Part shown: positions 45,712 through 54,514 of the stretch, piece after piece
Layout of the letters: each line of letters opens with the position of its first letter
How positions within the stretch are numbered: position 1 is the stretch's first letter
Assembly: GCF_000802385.1 (NCBI RefSeq)
Contig: NZ_JTDN01000001.1
Span: forward strand, 441,501 to 505,500
DNA: 64,000 nucleotides
Reading direction: 5' to 3'
Source of the DNA: Croceibacterium mercuriale
GTDB taxonomy: Bacteria > Pseudomonadota > Alphaproteobacteria > Sphingomonadales > Sphingomonadaceae
The notes under the pieces: generated by a model
The model's database searches: none
The model's input: the letters and a program-made list of their open reading frames with translations, nothing else
What the model was told of the DNA's origin: nothing
Position numbers and translations under genes: made by a program

Positions 45712-47727
45712 ATGAAGAGTTTTCACGCCCCCCGCTTGCGCGCCGGCATGGCGATCGCTGCGGCGCTGCTGGCCTCCGTCTCGGCCTTCGCGGCGGCGGC
45801 GCAGGTGGTGGTGCATGTCGCGCCGGACGGCAACGACCGTGCCGCCGGCACTGCCGAGCGGCCGGTCAGGACCTTGCCCCGCGCGCAGGAACTGGTGCGG
45901 GCGGCCAATGCGGGCAATGATGTGACGGTGGTGCTGGCGGACGGCACCTACGACCTCGCCGCCCCGCTCGATTTCCGCAGCGCCGATGGCGGGCAGGGCG
46001 CCTACCGCGTGGAATGGCGGGCGGCGGACGGCGCGCAGCCGGTGCTGTCCGGTGGCCTGGCAGTGGCCGGCTTCCGCCTGCATGACGAGGAACGCCGCAT
46101 CTGGGTGGCCGATGTGCCCCGGGGCATCGACACACGGCAGCTGTGGGTCAACGACCAGCTGGCGGAGCGGCCCTGGATCGAGATCGAGGCCAGCGATGTC
46201 GCGTTCTCCGGCACCGGGTTCGACATCATGAACCCGGATCTGGCCTGGGTTGCCGAGGTCGCGCAGCCCGGCCGGATGGAGGTGGAGGCGACCGGCTTCT
46301 TCACCGACCGGTATTCGCCCGTGCAGTCGATCTCCGGCCGCACGGTGACGATGCAGCAGCCGGCGTGGGACAACAACAGTTGGGGCTACGACACGATCAC
46401 CAAGCCGATCTTCCCGGAAGACTCGCGGCTGTTCCTGGTCAACGCGCTGGAGTTCGTCGGCAGGACCAATGACTGGCACGCCAATCCGTATCAGTGGTTC
46501 ATCGACCCGGAGGCGGGCAAGCTGTACCTGCGGATCGCGCAGGATGACGATATCCGCCAACTGAAGGTCGTGATCCCCCGGCTGGATGCACTGGTGTCGA
46601 TCGCCGGCACCCCGGCGCAGTCGGTCGAGCGGCTCTCGTTCAAGGGCCTGCGCTTCTCCTATACCAGCTGGCTCGGGCCGTCGCAGCCGACCGGCTATGC
46701 CAACCAGCAGAGCGGCGCCTATCTGTCGGACGTGTCGCCGATCCGCCCGGCCGATGCCTGGCAGGAATGCGGCTGGGGCTGCGTCGAGTTCGAATCCATG
46801 CGCCAGAAATGGCACCAGATGCCCGCTGCCGTGCAGGTCGCCGCCGCGCGCGACGTCACGTTCGAAGGCAACCGCTTCACGCAGCTCGGCCAGATCGGTC
46901 TGGGCATCGGCAACGATCCGACCGCCAACCGCAGCGGCATGGGTCATGCGACCGCGCGGGTGCGGGTGGTACGCAACCACTTCGCCGTCCTGTCCGGCAG
47001 CGCGATCATGGCCGGCGGCGTGCGGGAGGATGCGCACCATCCGCAGGACCCCGCGCTGATAAACCGCGACCTGGTGATCGAGGACAATACGATCGCCACC
47101 GTCAGCCAGGACTACAAGGACAATGCCGCGATCCTGACCACCTACATCACCGGCGCGCGGATCGCACATAACGACATCACCGACGCGCCCTATGACGCGA
47201 TCGCGGTGGGCTGGGGCTGGGGCTACAACGATGTCGGCGGCAACCCGAACTATGACGAGAACCAGCAGGGATACGTCCACAACACCCGCTACACCACGCC
47301 CACGACGTTGCGCGACACGGTGGTGGAGAACAACCGCATCCATGGGGTGAAGACCTGGTTCATGGATGGCGGGGCGATCTACAATCTGTCGGCCAATCCC
47401 GGCGCGGTGATCCGCGGCAACCACATCTTCGACATCGACGACAAGATCGCGATCTACCTGGACGAGGGCAGCAAGCATTTCGACGTGACCGGCAACGTGA
47501 TCGAGACACGCGGCAAGTGGCTGAACATCAACACCGCGGGCAAGATGTACCAGCGGCGCATCTCGACCGACAATCTGGCGACCGGCAACTGGCACAGCTC
47601 CAGCACCACGGGCGGGCGCTGGCTGGCGGAGATCGGCAATGTCGCGCGCGACAATGTGCTGGTGCCGGATCGTGACTGGTCGGTGGAGGCGCGCAACGTG
47701 ATGGACCGGGCCGGGGTGCGGGACTGA
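45712..47727 (+). CDS. Exported right-handed beta-helix protein, GH141-like
   Basis: A 671-residue protein with a signal peptide (RAGMAIAAALLASVSAFAAAAQ). It begins HVAPDGNDRAAGTAERPVRT, then PVLSGGLAVAGF and RQLWVNDQLAERPW, then a beta-helix rich in Asn and Asp (RNHFAVLSGSAIMAGG, VVENNRIHGVK, VIRGNHIFDIDD). This layout, with a sandwich inserted in the helix, is that of the GH141 group (founding member an alpha-L-fucosidase acting on rhamnogalacturonan II). A fucosidase would fit the neighbouring fucose pathway. Assignment is by pattern, not alignment; GH120-like is an alternative. Confidence 0.75.
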   Translation: MKSFHAPRLRAGMAIAAALLASVSAFAAAAQVVVHVAPDGNDRAAGTAERPVRTLPRAQELVRAANAGNDVTVVLADGTYDLAAPLDFRSADGGQGAYRVEWRAADGAQPVLSGGLAVAGFRLHDEERRIWVADVPRGIDTRQLWVNDQLAERPWIEIEASDVAFSGTGFDIMNPDLAWVAEVAQPGRMEVEATGFFTDRYSPVQSISGRTVTMQQPAWDNNSWGYDTITKPIFPEDSRLFLVNALEFVGRTNDWHANPYQWFIDPEAGKLYLRIAQDDDIRQLKVVIPRLDALVSIAGTPAQSVERLSFKGLRFSYTSWLGPSQPTGYANQQSGAYLSDVSPIRPADAWQECGWGCVEFESMRQKWHQMPAAVQVAAARDVTFEGNRFTQLGQIGLGIGNDPTANRSGMGHATARVRVVRNHFAVLSGSAIMAGGVREDAHHPQDPALINRDLVIEDNTIATVSQDYKDNAAILTTYITGARIAHNDITDAPYDAIAVGWGWGYNDVGGNPNYDENQQGYVHNTRYTTPTTLRDTVVENNRIHGVKTWFMDGGAIYNLSANPGAVIRGNHIFDIDDKIAIYLDEGSKHFDVTGNVIETRGKWLNINTAGKMYQRRISTDNLATGNWHSSSTTGGRWLAEIGNVARDNVLVPDRDWSVEARNVMDRAGVRD

Positions 47728-47731
47728 CCCC

Positions 47732-48529
47732 TCAGCCGAGCAATCGGCGATGTTCGTCCAGCGGCAGCGTCAGGTCGGCGCGGGCGGGCATCTCGTGCAG
47801 GATGTGGCGGGTCAGCCGTTCGTAATGCTGCACGAAGCGGCCGATCGCGGCGGTGTCCATCAGGCCGGATGCGTCGCCGCCGGTGGCAGCGATCCGCCGG
47901 CGAAGTGCCTCCTCCTGCTCCGTGCGCCAGCCCGCGACCACCTCGAAGCCGGGTGCGGCCAGGAGGATCAGCCGGTCGATGCGGCCGAACAGTGCGGCAT
48001 AGTCCGTGGCAAGGGCTGCATTGACCGCGCGACGCCATGTGCCGTCAGGATCGCCGTCGCGCTCCAGCGGGTTGATCGGCTTGGCCAGGGCAACCTCGTC
48101 CTGCGGGATGGCGCCGACGCACCATCCTTCGAAGATCAGCAGATCGACGCCGTCAGCCGGGCCGGTATCTGGCGCAGGCTCGTCCCGCGCCTTGTCGAAC
48201 CGGGGCAGGGTGACCGGCTGCCCGGCACGGATGCCGTCGATTACCGCGATGCCCCGCGGCACGTCATGGGTCAGCGGCACGCCACGGGTGCGCAGCAGCG
48301 GGTGGATCCGGGTGGCGAGCGCGGCGCGGGCGGGGCCGTCGAGATAGAGGTCGTCCAGCGACAGGATGGCGGTGCGCACCCCGCGCGCGGTCATCCGCTC
48401 CTGCAAGCCTTCCGCCAGCGTCGACTTGCCCGACCCTTGCGCGCCGCACAGGCCCAGGATCAGCGGCCTGTCGCGACCTGCCAGCCAGCGGCCGACGGCC
48501 TGCTCGACCCGGTCAAGCGACCCGGTCAC
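47732..48529 (-). CDS. D-glycerate 3-kinase-like P-loop kinase
   Basis: A 265-residue kinase with Walker A GLCGAQGSGKST (residues 26-37). The plant/yeast-type glycerate kinase signatures follow: LSLDDLYLDG, HPLLRTRGVPLTHDV, LPRFDKARDE, IFEGWCVGAIPQ, NPLERDGDPDGTWRRAVN and WRTEQEEALR. It would phosphorylate glycerate for entry into glycolysis. It is the last gene of the seven-gene operon. Its GTG start overlaps the end of the 2-hydroxyacid dehydrogenase gene by 17 bases, which fits sequential hydroxypyruvate to glycerate to phosphoglycerate steps. Confidence 0.85.
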   Translation of the reverse strand: MTGSLDRVEQAVGRWLAGRDRPLILGLCGAQGSGKSTLAEGLQERMTARGVRTAILSLDDLYLDGPARAALATRIHPLLRTRGVPLTHDVPRGIAVIDGIRAGQPVTLPRFDKARDEPAPDTGPADGVDLLIFEGWCVGAIPQDEVALAKPINPLERDGDPDGTWRRAVNAALATDYAALFGRIDRLILLAAPGFEVVAGWRTEQEEALRRRIAATGGDASGLMDTAAIGRFVQHYERLTRHILHEMPARADLTLPLDEHRRLLG

Positions 48530-49463
48530 GCGGCTCCTCGCCGGCGAAGAACGCATCGAGATTGTCGGCCACGCGCATGCCCATCGCCACCCGCGTCTCC
48601 AGCGTCGCGCTGCCCAGATGCGGCAGCAGGACGGCGTTGCGGCAGCCCAGCAGGGCGGCGCTGACCTCCGGCTCAGCCGCGTAGACGTCGAGCCCGGCGG
48701 CGGCGATCGTGCCGGCATCCAGCGCCGCGGCGAGGGCGGCCTCGTCCACCAGCGTGCCGCGCGCCGTGTTCACCAGCACGGCCCCGGGCCGCATGGCGGA
48801 CAGGAAGGCGCTATCGACCATATGCCGGGTGGCCTCCCCGCCAGGCGCGTGCAGCGACACGATATCGGCATCGGCGGCGAGCGCGTGCGGCGTGGCGCGA
48901 TAAGTGTCGGCCGGCATGTCGTCGGCCCGGCTGCGGCTGTGATAGATGATCCGCAGGCCGAACGCCTGCGCCCGCTCGGCCGTGGCGCGGGCGATGCGGC
49001 CATAGCCGATCAGGCCCAGCGTCTTGCCGGTCAGGCTCTGCCCCAGCATGTGGGTGGGGCGCCAGCCTGTCCATCCGCCGGCGCGCAGCTCGCGCTCGCC
49101 CTCCGACGCGCGGCGCGTGGCCATCAGGATCAGCAGCATCGCGATGTCGGCAGTGGCGTCGGTCAGCACGTCGGGCGTGTTGGTGACGACGATCCCGGCC
49201 TCGCGCGCGGCGTCCAGATCGACATGCTCGAACCCCGCGCCGTAATTGGCGATGATCCGAGCCGTGCCGCCGGCAATCACCGCACGCGGCAGCCTGTCGG
49301 TCACGGTCGGACACAGCGCATCATGGCTGCGCAGCGCGGCGGTCAGGGCAGCGGCGTCGAGCGGCTGGTCGGCGATGTTGAGCGTCACATCGTAATCGCG
49401 GGCGAGCCGGTCCTCGACCGCCTGTGGCCAGCGGCGGGTCAGCAGGATGCGCGGGCGGGTCAT
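48513..49463 (-). CDS. D-2-hydroxyacid dehydrogenase (glyoxylate/hydroxypyruvate reductase-like)
   Basis: A 316-residue NAD(P)-dependent dehydrogenase. NAD motif is GLIGYGRIARATAERA, catalytic Arg in NTARGTLVDE, Glu in AEPEVSAALL and His in LPHLGSATLE. It probably reduces hydroxypyruvate or glyoxylate. It sits three bases after the crotonase gene and overlaps the glycerate kinase gene, so the operon seems to end in glycerate phosphorylation. Confidence 0.88.
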   Translation of the reverse strand: MTRPRILLTRRWPQAVEDRLARDYDVTLNIADQPLDAAALTAALRSHDALCPTVTDRLPRAVIAGGTARIIANYGAGFEHVDLDAAREAGIVVTNTPDVLTDATADIAMLLILMATRRASEGERELRAGGWTGWRPTHMLGQSLTGKTLGLIGYGRIARATAERAQAFGLRIIYHSRSRADDMPADTYRATPHALAADADIVSLHAPGGEATRHMVDSAFLSAMRPGAVLVNTARGTLVDEAALAAALDAGTIAAAGLDVYAAEPEVSAALLGCRNAVLLPHLGSATLETRVAMGMRVADNLDAFFAGEEPRDRVA

Positions 49464-49466
49464 CGC

Positions 49467-50237
49467 TCAGCGTCGCCTGAAGTCGGGCTCACGCTTCTCA
49501 GCGAAGGCGGCGCGGCCTTCCTGTGCATCTTCGGTGGCGAAGCAGATCGCCTGCAGCTCGCGCTCATATTCGATGGCCTTGTCCCATGGCATGGTAAACG
49601 CGGCACGCAGATTGAGTTTCGCGATTTCCGCCGCGATCGGCGCGCGCGACGCAATCGTGCGGGCGATCGCCTGTGCGCGCGGCAGCAGCGCCTCGGGCGC
49701 CAGCACCTCGCTGACCAGGCCCCAGGCGAGCGCCTGCTGCGCGTCGATCATGTCGCCGGTCAGCAGCATCATCGCCGCATTGGAGGTACCGACCGAATAG
49801 GACAGACCCGCCGCCATGCCGCCGCCGCCGATCCAGCCCAGCTTGATCTCCGGCGCGGCGAAGCGGGCGTTGGCGGAGGCGATGCGGATGTCGCAGGCCA
49901 TCGCCGTCTCCAGCCCGCCACCCAGTGCATAACCGTTGATCGCCGCGATCACCGGCTTGCGGCAGGCGCGCAGCGCGTCGCAATAATCGGCCCGGTTGCG
50001 GAAGTCCCACGGGGTTGCATAGGCATCGAGCGTGGTGATGTCCGACCCGGCGCTGAACGCCTTCTCTCCGGCGCCGGTGACCACGACAGCGCGCACCGCG
50101 TCCGACTGGTTGCATTCGCTGATCGCGGTGACCAGCGCATCCGCCATGGCCGGGGTCATCGCGTTCAGCTTGGCCGGACGGTTGATCAGGATCGTGGCGA
50201 CCCGGTCCGCGATGGTGAAGCTCAGTTCGTCACTCAT
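49467..50237 (-). CDS. Enoyl-CoA hydratase/isomerase-family protein (crotonase)
   Basis: A 256-residue crotonase-fold enzyme. Oxyanion-hole segments are AFSAGSDITTL and NGYALGGGLE. Both hydratase-type glutamates are kept: Glu110 (GGGLETAMACD) and Glu130 (FAAPEIKLG). Hydration or dehydration of a CoA thioester is therefore possible; isomerase or retro-aldol-type chemistry cannot be excluded. Its start codon overlaps the stop of the solute-binding-like gene (ATGA). With the CoA-transferase two genes upstream it implies an acyl-CoA intermediate. Confidence 0.88.
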   Translation of the reverse strand: MSDELSFTIADRVATILINRPAKLNAMTPAMADALVTAISECNQSDAVRAVVVTGAGEKAFSAGSDITTLDAYATPWDFRNRADYCDALRACRKPVIAAINGYALGGGLETAMACDIRIASANARFAAPEIKLGWIGGGGMAAGLSYSVGTSNAAMMLLTGDMIDAQQALAWGLVSEVLAPEALLPRAQAIARTIASRAPIAAEIAKLNLRAAFTMPWDKAIEYERELQAICFATEDAQEGRAAFAEKREPDFRRR

Positions 50238-51334
50238 GTTTCGGCTCCGGCAGGATGGTGGCGGCGATAGGCGGCTTCGACCGCGTCGAGCACCGTGTCC
50301 GCGTGTGTCTGGTCGAGCAGGCCTTGGCGCAGCAGGGCCGAAGCCTCCGTCTGGAAGGCGATGGCACCATTGTGGCGTGGCCGCACCAGCGCTGCCTCCA
50401 GCGTGGCGCGCGTGGCCGAGTAGAAGGCATTGGCGGCCCGATCCACCGCCGGATCGGTCCAGGCGGATCGGAACGAGGGCTGCCCCTGATGCTGCGGAAT
50501 GAAACCGCGCTGCGCCGCGTCCGACAGCAGCCAGCGCAGATGATCGAGCAGCGCCGGCGAGATCTCCGCCCGGCGGGAGACGGCAATGCCGGTGCCGCCC
50601 AGGGTCGAGCCGATCCGCCCGCCGGGGCCGCAGGGGGCATCGGCGTAGCGTACGGTGCCGGCCGCGGAATAGTTCACATAACCGTAGACCAGCGGGCACA
50701 GCGCCGGTCCGTCGCCCGTTGCCATCGCCTCCAGCATGGTGATCGGGTTCATTGCCGCCGCCGCCCGCGTGGCATCGCCGGTCAGGCGGGCCATGATCGC
50801 ATAGGCTCCGCGGGCGAGGACGCGGTCCATGAAGCTGTTGTCCGGCCGCATCACCGGGGACAGCGCGCCCGCAACCGACTGGAAGCTGAGCGCGGCATGC
50901 GGGCCCGCGAGGGAGAGGGCGACCGGCGCGCGGGTCGCCAGCGCGATCACCTCATCCCAGCTTTCCGGCGTCTCGGCCATGTCCCTGCGGCATGCCATCA
51001 CCTGCGTCGCGGCGTCGAGCGGCAGGGCCCAGTGTGCGCCGGCATAGCGGTAGCTGGCAAGGGACGGACCGATCGCCGCCGCGTGCCACGCCGCGATCTC
51101 GTCGGCGGCGAACAGCTCCTCCAGCCGGTACAGGCACCCTGCCGCGACCGCCTCGCCGACATGCGGGTGGTCCAGCACGACCAGATCGTACAGCGCGCAT
51201 TGTTCGGCGATGGGGCGGGACTCGAAGCCTTCCAGCGGGTGCTTGTTCCACCCGATCAGCGTTCCGCCGGATGCGGCCAGCGCCGCATGGCCGCGCGGAT
51301 GATCCCAGGTGAGCCCGTGATAGCGCGGCGTCAT
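50234..51334 (-). CDS. Extracellular-solute-binding-like protein lacking a signal peptide
   Basis: A 366-residue protein resembling family 1 (carbohydrate) solute-binding proteins in its two-lobe pattern: LVVLDHPHVGEAVAAG, YAGAHWALPLDAATQVMACRRD, ESWDEVIALA, GGTGIAVSRRAEI and HLRWLLSDAAQRGFIPQHQG. The N-terminus (MTPRYHGLTWDHPRGHAALA) is neither a signal peptide nor a lipobox, so it should be cytosolic. No ABC permease or ATPase gene is near. It overlaps its neighbours on both sides by four bases (CoA-transferase and crotonase), so it likely acts with them as a binding protein or recruited enzyme. Function unknown. Confidence 0.75.
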   Translation of the reverse strand: MTPRYHGLTWDHPRGHAALAASGGTLIGWNKHPLEGFESRPIAEQCALYDLVVLDHPHVGEAVAAGCLYRLEELFAADEIAAWHAAAIGPSLASYRYAGAHWALPLDAATQVMACRRDMAETPESWDEVIALATRAPVALSLAGPHAALSFQSVAGALSPVMRPDNSFMDRVLARGAYAIMARLTGDATRAAAAMNPITMLEAMATGDGPALCPLVYGYVNYSAAGTVRYADAPCGPGGRIGSTLGGTGIAVSRRAEISPALLDHLRWLLSDAAQRGFIPQHQGQPSFRSAWTDPAVDRAANAFYSATRATLEAALVRPRHNGAIAFQTEASALLRQGLLDQTHADTVLDAVEAAYRRHHPAGAET

Positions 51335-52521
51335 GCGTGCTGTCTGACGACACCGGACTCGATCAGCTGCGTGATCGCCGCCTCGTCCAGCCCCATTTCG
51401 GCCAGGACCGCATGGCTGTGTTCCCCCACCAGCGGTGCCCCGCGGGTAACGGCGGATGGCGTCTTGGAAAAGCGGATGGGGAAGCCCGGCGTCTTCACGC
51501 GGCCTTCGGTCGGATGGTCATATTCCACGAAGGTGCCGTTGTGCCTGATCTGCGGATCGTCGACCAGATCGGCATAGCCATAGACCGGCCCGGCCCAGAT
51601 GTCCGCCGCGCGGAAGGCGGTGAGCCAGTCGGCGCTGGTCTTCGTCGTCAGCCGTTCCTTGATCCGGCCGAAGATCGCATCGCGCTGCGTCCAGCCGTCA
51701 CTTTCTTCGTCCAGCGTGGCGAAGAACGGATCGTCCAGCACCTCGCCCAGCTTCGCCAGCTTGGCCATGGCGAGCGTGATGTAGCCGTCGCTGGTGGCGA
51801 ACACGCCATAGGGTGCGCGGATGTAGCTGTGGGCATGCGCCTCGGCCGAGCGGGTCTGCGGCTTGTTGCCCACGGTGAAGACCGACAGTTCCTGCATCTG
51901 CAGCGTGGTGATGGCGTCCAGCATGTTGACCTGCACCAGCTGGCCTTCGCCGGTGCGCTCCCGGTGGAACAGCGCGGCCAGCGCACCCTCGAACGCGGAG
52001 TAGGCGGTAACGGCATCGACCAGATATTGCCCGGCCGGAGCCGGCGGTTGCCCTTCGGCGCCGGCCGACAACATCGCGCCGGACATGCCCTGCAGCAGCA
52101 GGTCCTGCCCGGGATACAGCCGATACGGCCCGTCCTCGCCATAGCCGGACATGGAGACGTAGATCAGCCGCGGGTTGATCGCCGACAGGGTGGCGTAATC
52201 GACCCCCAGCCGCTCGGCCACGCCGGGGCGGTAGTTCTGCAGGAAGACATCGGCCGTCTTCACCAGCTCCAGCAGCAGCGCCTTGCCCTCCGGCGCCTTC
52301 AGATCGACGGCCAGCGATCGCTTGTTGCGGTTGAGCGAGAGGAACGACACGTTGATCTTGTTGCCCGTCGCCCCGCCGGCGGAGGCATGGCGCTGCCATT
52401 CGCCGGAGGTCGGCTCGACCTTCACGACGTCGGCCCCCATGTCGCCCAACCGCTGGGCGGCGAGCGGGCCGGCCATGGCGATGGAGCAGTCGAGCACGCG
52501 GATACCATTGAGAATTGTCAT
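51331..52521 (-). CDS. CaiB/BaiF-family (class III) CoA-transferase
   Basis: A 396-residue CoA-transferase. N-terminal GIRVLDCSIAMAGPLAAQRLGDMGADVVKVE is typical (only key parts quoted: LDCSIAMAGP, VVKVE). The catalytic Asp is Asp140 in PGQDLLLQGMSG, where family III enzymes form an acyl-aspartyl intermediate. It would move CoA from a donor to a carboxylic acid, here perhaps a sugar acid. Position in the operon: after the SDR, overlapping the solute-binding-like gene. Substrate unknown. Confidence 0.88.
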   Translation of the reverse strand: MTILNGIRVLDCSIAMAGPLAAQRLGDMGADVVKVEPTSGEWQRHASAGGATGNKINVSFLSLNRNKRSLAVDLKAPEGKALLLELVKTADVFLQNYRPGVAERLGVDYATLSAINPRLIYVSMSGYGEDGPYRLYPGQDLLLQGMSGAMLSAGAEGQPPAPAGQYLVDAVTAYSAFEGALAALFHRERTGEGQLVQVNMLDAITTLQMQELSVFTVGNKPQTRSAEAHAHSYIRAPYGVFATSDGYITLAMAKLAKLGEVLDDPFFATLDEESDGWTQRDAIFGRIKERLTTKTSADWLTAFRAADIWAGPVYGYADLVDDPQIRHNGTFVEYDHPTEGRVKTPGFPIRFSKTPSAVTRGAPLVGEHSHAVLAEMGLDEAAITQLIESGVVRQHA

Positions 52522-52533
52522 GCAATCAGGTCC

Positions 52534-53280
52534 TCAGGCCATGACCCAGCCGCCGTTCACGTGCAGCGTCTGACCGGTGATGAAGCTTGCCTCGTCGGCA
52601 GCGAAGAAGGCGATGGCGGCGGCGATGTCGTCCGCGCTGCCGCGGCGCTTGATCGCCTGCGCGTCCAGCACCATTCGGTCGTAGCCTTCCGGATCCGGGT
52701 GGATCTTCTCGGCATCCGTTGGGAAGGCGCCCGGCGCGATGGCGTTGACGGTGATGCCATACGGGCCGAACTCGCGCGCCCAGGCGCGGGTCAGGCCGAT
52801 CAGCGCCGCCTTGGACGCCACGTAAGGCGACAGGTTGGCCCAGCCGCCGGAGATGGTGATGCTGGAGATGTTGATGATCCGGCCCCGACCGGCGGCCCGC
52901 ATGCCGGGCAGGGCAGCCTGCACCGCGACGATGCCGGCATCGACGTTCACCCGCTGGACCAGCTGGTGATCCTCGACCGTGAAGTCCTCGAACGGTTTCG
53001 ACGGATAGATCGCGGCGTTGTTGATGACGACGTCGAACCGGCCGACCTCGCCCAGCAGGCGGTCGAGCTCGGTGCGGAAGGCGGCGAGGTCGGACAGGTC
53101 GGCCTGCGACACCACCAGCCGGCCGGTGGTTTCATCAGCTGCGGCGGCCTGCAACTGCGCGACCTTGGCGGGATCATTGTCGACCGCCACCACCGTGGCG
53201 CCGCGACGCAGCAGCAGTACCGTCGTCTCCAGCCCCAGCCCGCCGGCCGCGCCGGTGTAGAGCACCGTGCGGCCGTTCAC
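52534..53280 (-). CDS. SDR-family oxidoreductase
   Basis: A 248-residue classical SDR starting with GTG. Cofactor motif TGAAGGLGLET is near residue 8, with VDND after the second strand (NAD preference likely), NNAAIYPSKPF, Ser in ISSITISGG, YVASKAAL and ITGQTLHVNGG later. It would oxidise a hydroxy group of a sugar or sugar acid. The GTG overlaps the stop codon of the DUF4432 gene (GTGA), marking translational coupling. Confidence 0.87.
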   Translation of the reverse strand: MNGRTVLYTGAAGGLGLETTVLLLRRGATVVAVDNDPAKVAQLQAAAADETTGRLVVSQADLSDLAAFRTELDRLLGEVGRFDVVINNAAIYPSKPFEDFTVEDHQLVQRVNVDAGIVAVQAALPGMRAAGRGRIINISSITISGGWANLSPYVASKAALIGLTRAWAREFGPYGITVNAIAPGAFPTDAEKIHPDPEGYDRMVLDAQAIKRRGSADDIAAAIAFFAADEASFITGQTLHVNGGWVMA

Positions 53281-54458
53281 GATGCGCGCCCGGCGATTTC
53301 GGGGAAATTGCCGGTCGGCTGCGGGTAATCCTCGTCCGGCTGGCGCTGCACCGCCTCGATCCGTGCGACCGCATCGGCCACGGCCGCGCTGCCGGGCAGG
53401 ATGCGCAGAACCGTGTCGTACTGCCGCTCCTCGCCATGCTCCAGCCAGATCAGCTCGCCCCGCTCGCGCGCGAAATCCTTGCCCAGCACGTGATTGGTCG
53501 AAGGCTCGATTCCCAGCGCATAATGGCCGGCATGGAAGTTCTGCCATTCGTACATGGCGGGAAACTGGCTCTTCAGCGTCTCGACCTCGAAGCCGAAGCC
53601 GAGCGCCTCGTTGACCAGCGCGACGTTGACGCGCCCATGCGCATCGGCGGCCATGTCATGCTGCCAGACCTGTTCGTGGAAGTTGCGGATCGGCGCGGGC
53701 GCGGTGCGGTAGCCGACGCCCTGGCCACGGTAGTCGCCCTCATGCGCGGCCCACAGCACCTCGCGGATCGGCGCGACATAGCGCGCGCCTTCGGCCAGCA
53801 CCGGGTGCCCGACATTGATGTGGTAGCAGTACATGTGCGGCGTACGGTAGAACCCGTGGTTTACCACCCGGTCGTGCAGCCGGATCTCGTCGCCGCCGAC
53901 ATCGGCCTCGATCCGGCGGATCAGGTGCAGGTCCTCCCCGAACACGGTCGATTGCTGCACGATCCCTTCGGCCCACAGCACGCAGGTATCGCCGTCCCAC
54001 TGCTCGCCATAGCCGGTCAGGCGGGCAGGGACCGTGCCGACGCGCCCATGCAGGGAGGAGGATACCTTCTGGCGCGGGCCGTAATGGTAATGGCCAGCGG
54101 GGTCGTCATGCATGAACAGCGTGTGGTCCAGCCCGCAGGTGATGTTCAGCCCGGACATGGACCGGAACCAGCCGAGCCCGCCTTCGCCTTCGTAATCGTG
54201 CAGCGACGGATGGCGGAAGCCGGAGGGGGAGTGCCAGCCGACGCTGCGCCCGGCATGCTCGCACTCGGCGATGTCCATCGCCCGGTCGACCAGCACGGTG
54301 AAGCGCAGGCCGGTGCCGGTGCGGAATTCCAGCAGCCGATTGCCGCGTTCGACACCGTCACCCAGGGTGGACAGGCGCACGCCGGCGAACTGGGACAGGC
54401 TGCCGGTCCGCTCCGCCAGTGCGCGCCGGGTCATCGTCTCGCCGAACAGCGTAACCAC
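53277..54458 (-). CDS. DUF4432 (aldose-epimerase-like) protein
   Basis: A 393-residue protein of the DUF4432 group, a galactose-mutarotase-like beta-sandwich. Family segments are RFTVLVDRAMDIAE, GWHSPSGF, MSGLNITCGLDHT, HMYCYHINVGHP and NFHAGHYALGIEPSTNHVLG. The His residues and GIEPSTN suit sugar binding or ring opening. First gene of the seven-gene operon. The start is one of two adjacent GTG codons after GGGAGAGA; an ATG at 54434 would remove the conserved LFGETMTRR segment. Site F lies 15 bases upstream. Confidence 0.8.
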   Translation of the reverse strand: MVTLFGETMTRRALAERTGSLSQFAGVRLSTLGDGVERGNRLLEFRTGTGLRFTVLVDRAMDIAECEHAGRSVGWHSPSGFRHPSLHDYEGEGGLGWFRSMSGLNITCGLDHTLFMHDDPAGHYHYGPRQKVSSSLHGRVGTVPARLTGYGEQWDGDTCVLWAEGIVQQSTVFGEDLHLIRRIEADVGGDEIRLHDRVVNHGFYRTPHMYCYHINVGHPVLAEGARYVAPIREVLWAAHEGDYRGQGVGYRTAPAPIRNFHEQVWQHDMAADAHGRVNVALVNEALGFGFEVETLKSQFPAMYEWQNFHAGHYALGIEPSTNHVLGKDFARERGELIWLEHGEERQYDTVLRILPGSAAVADAVARIEAVQRQPDEDYPQPTGNFPEIAGRAS

Positions 54459-54472
54459 CACTCTCTCCCATG

Positions 54473-54492
54473 TGTCGTAAGACGTATGATGA
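54473..54492 (-). promoter_or_regulatory. Locus operator motif, site F
   Basis: On the minus strand TCATCATACGTCTTACGACA, 17 of 20 positions as in site B, 15 bases before the DUF4432 start. It ties the CoA-linked operon to the fucose regulon. Confidence 0.65.
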
Positions 54493-54514
54493 TTAGCAAG
54501 CTGGTGAGGAGGCG

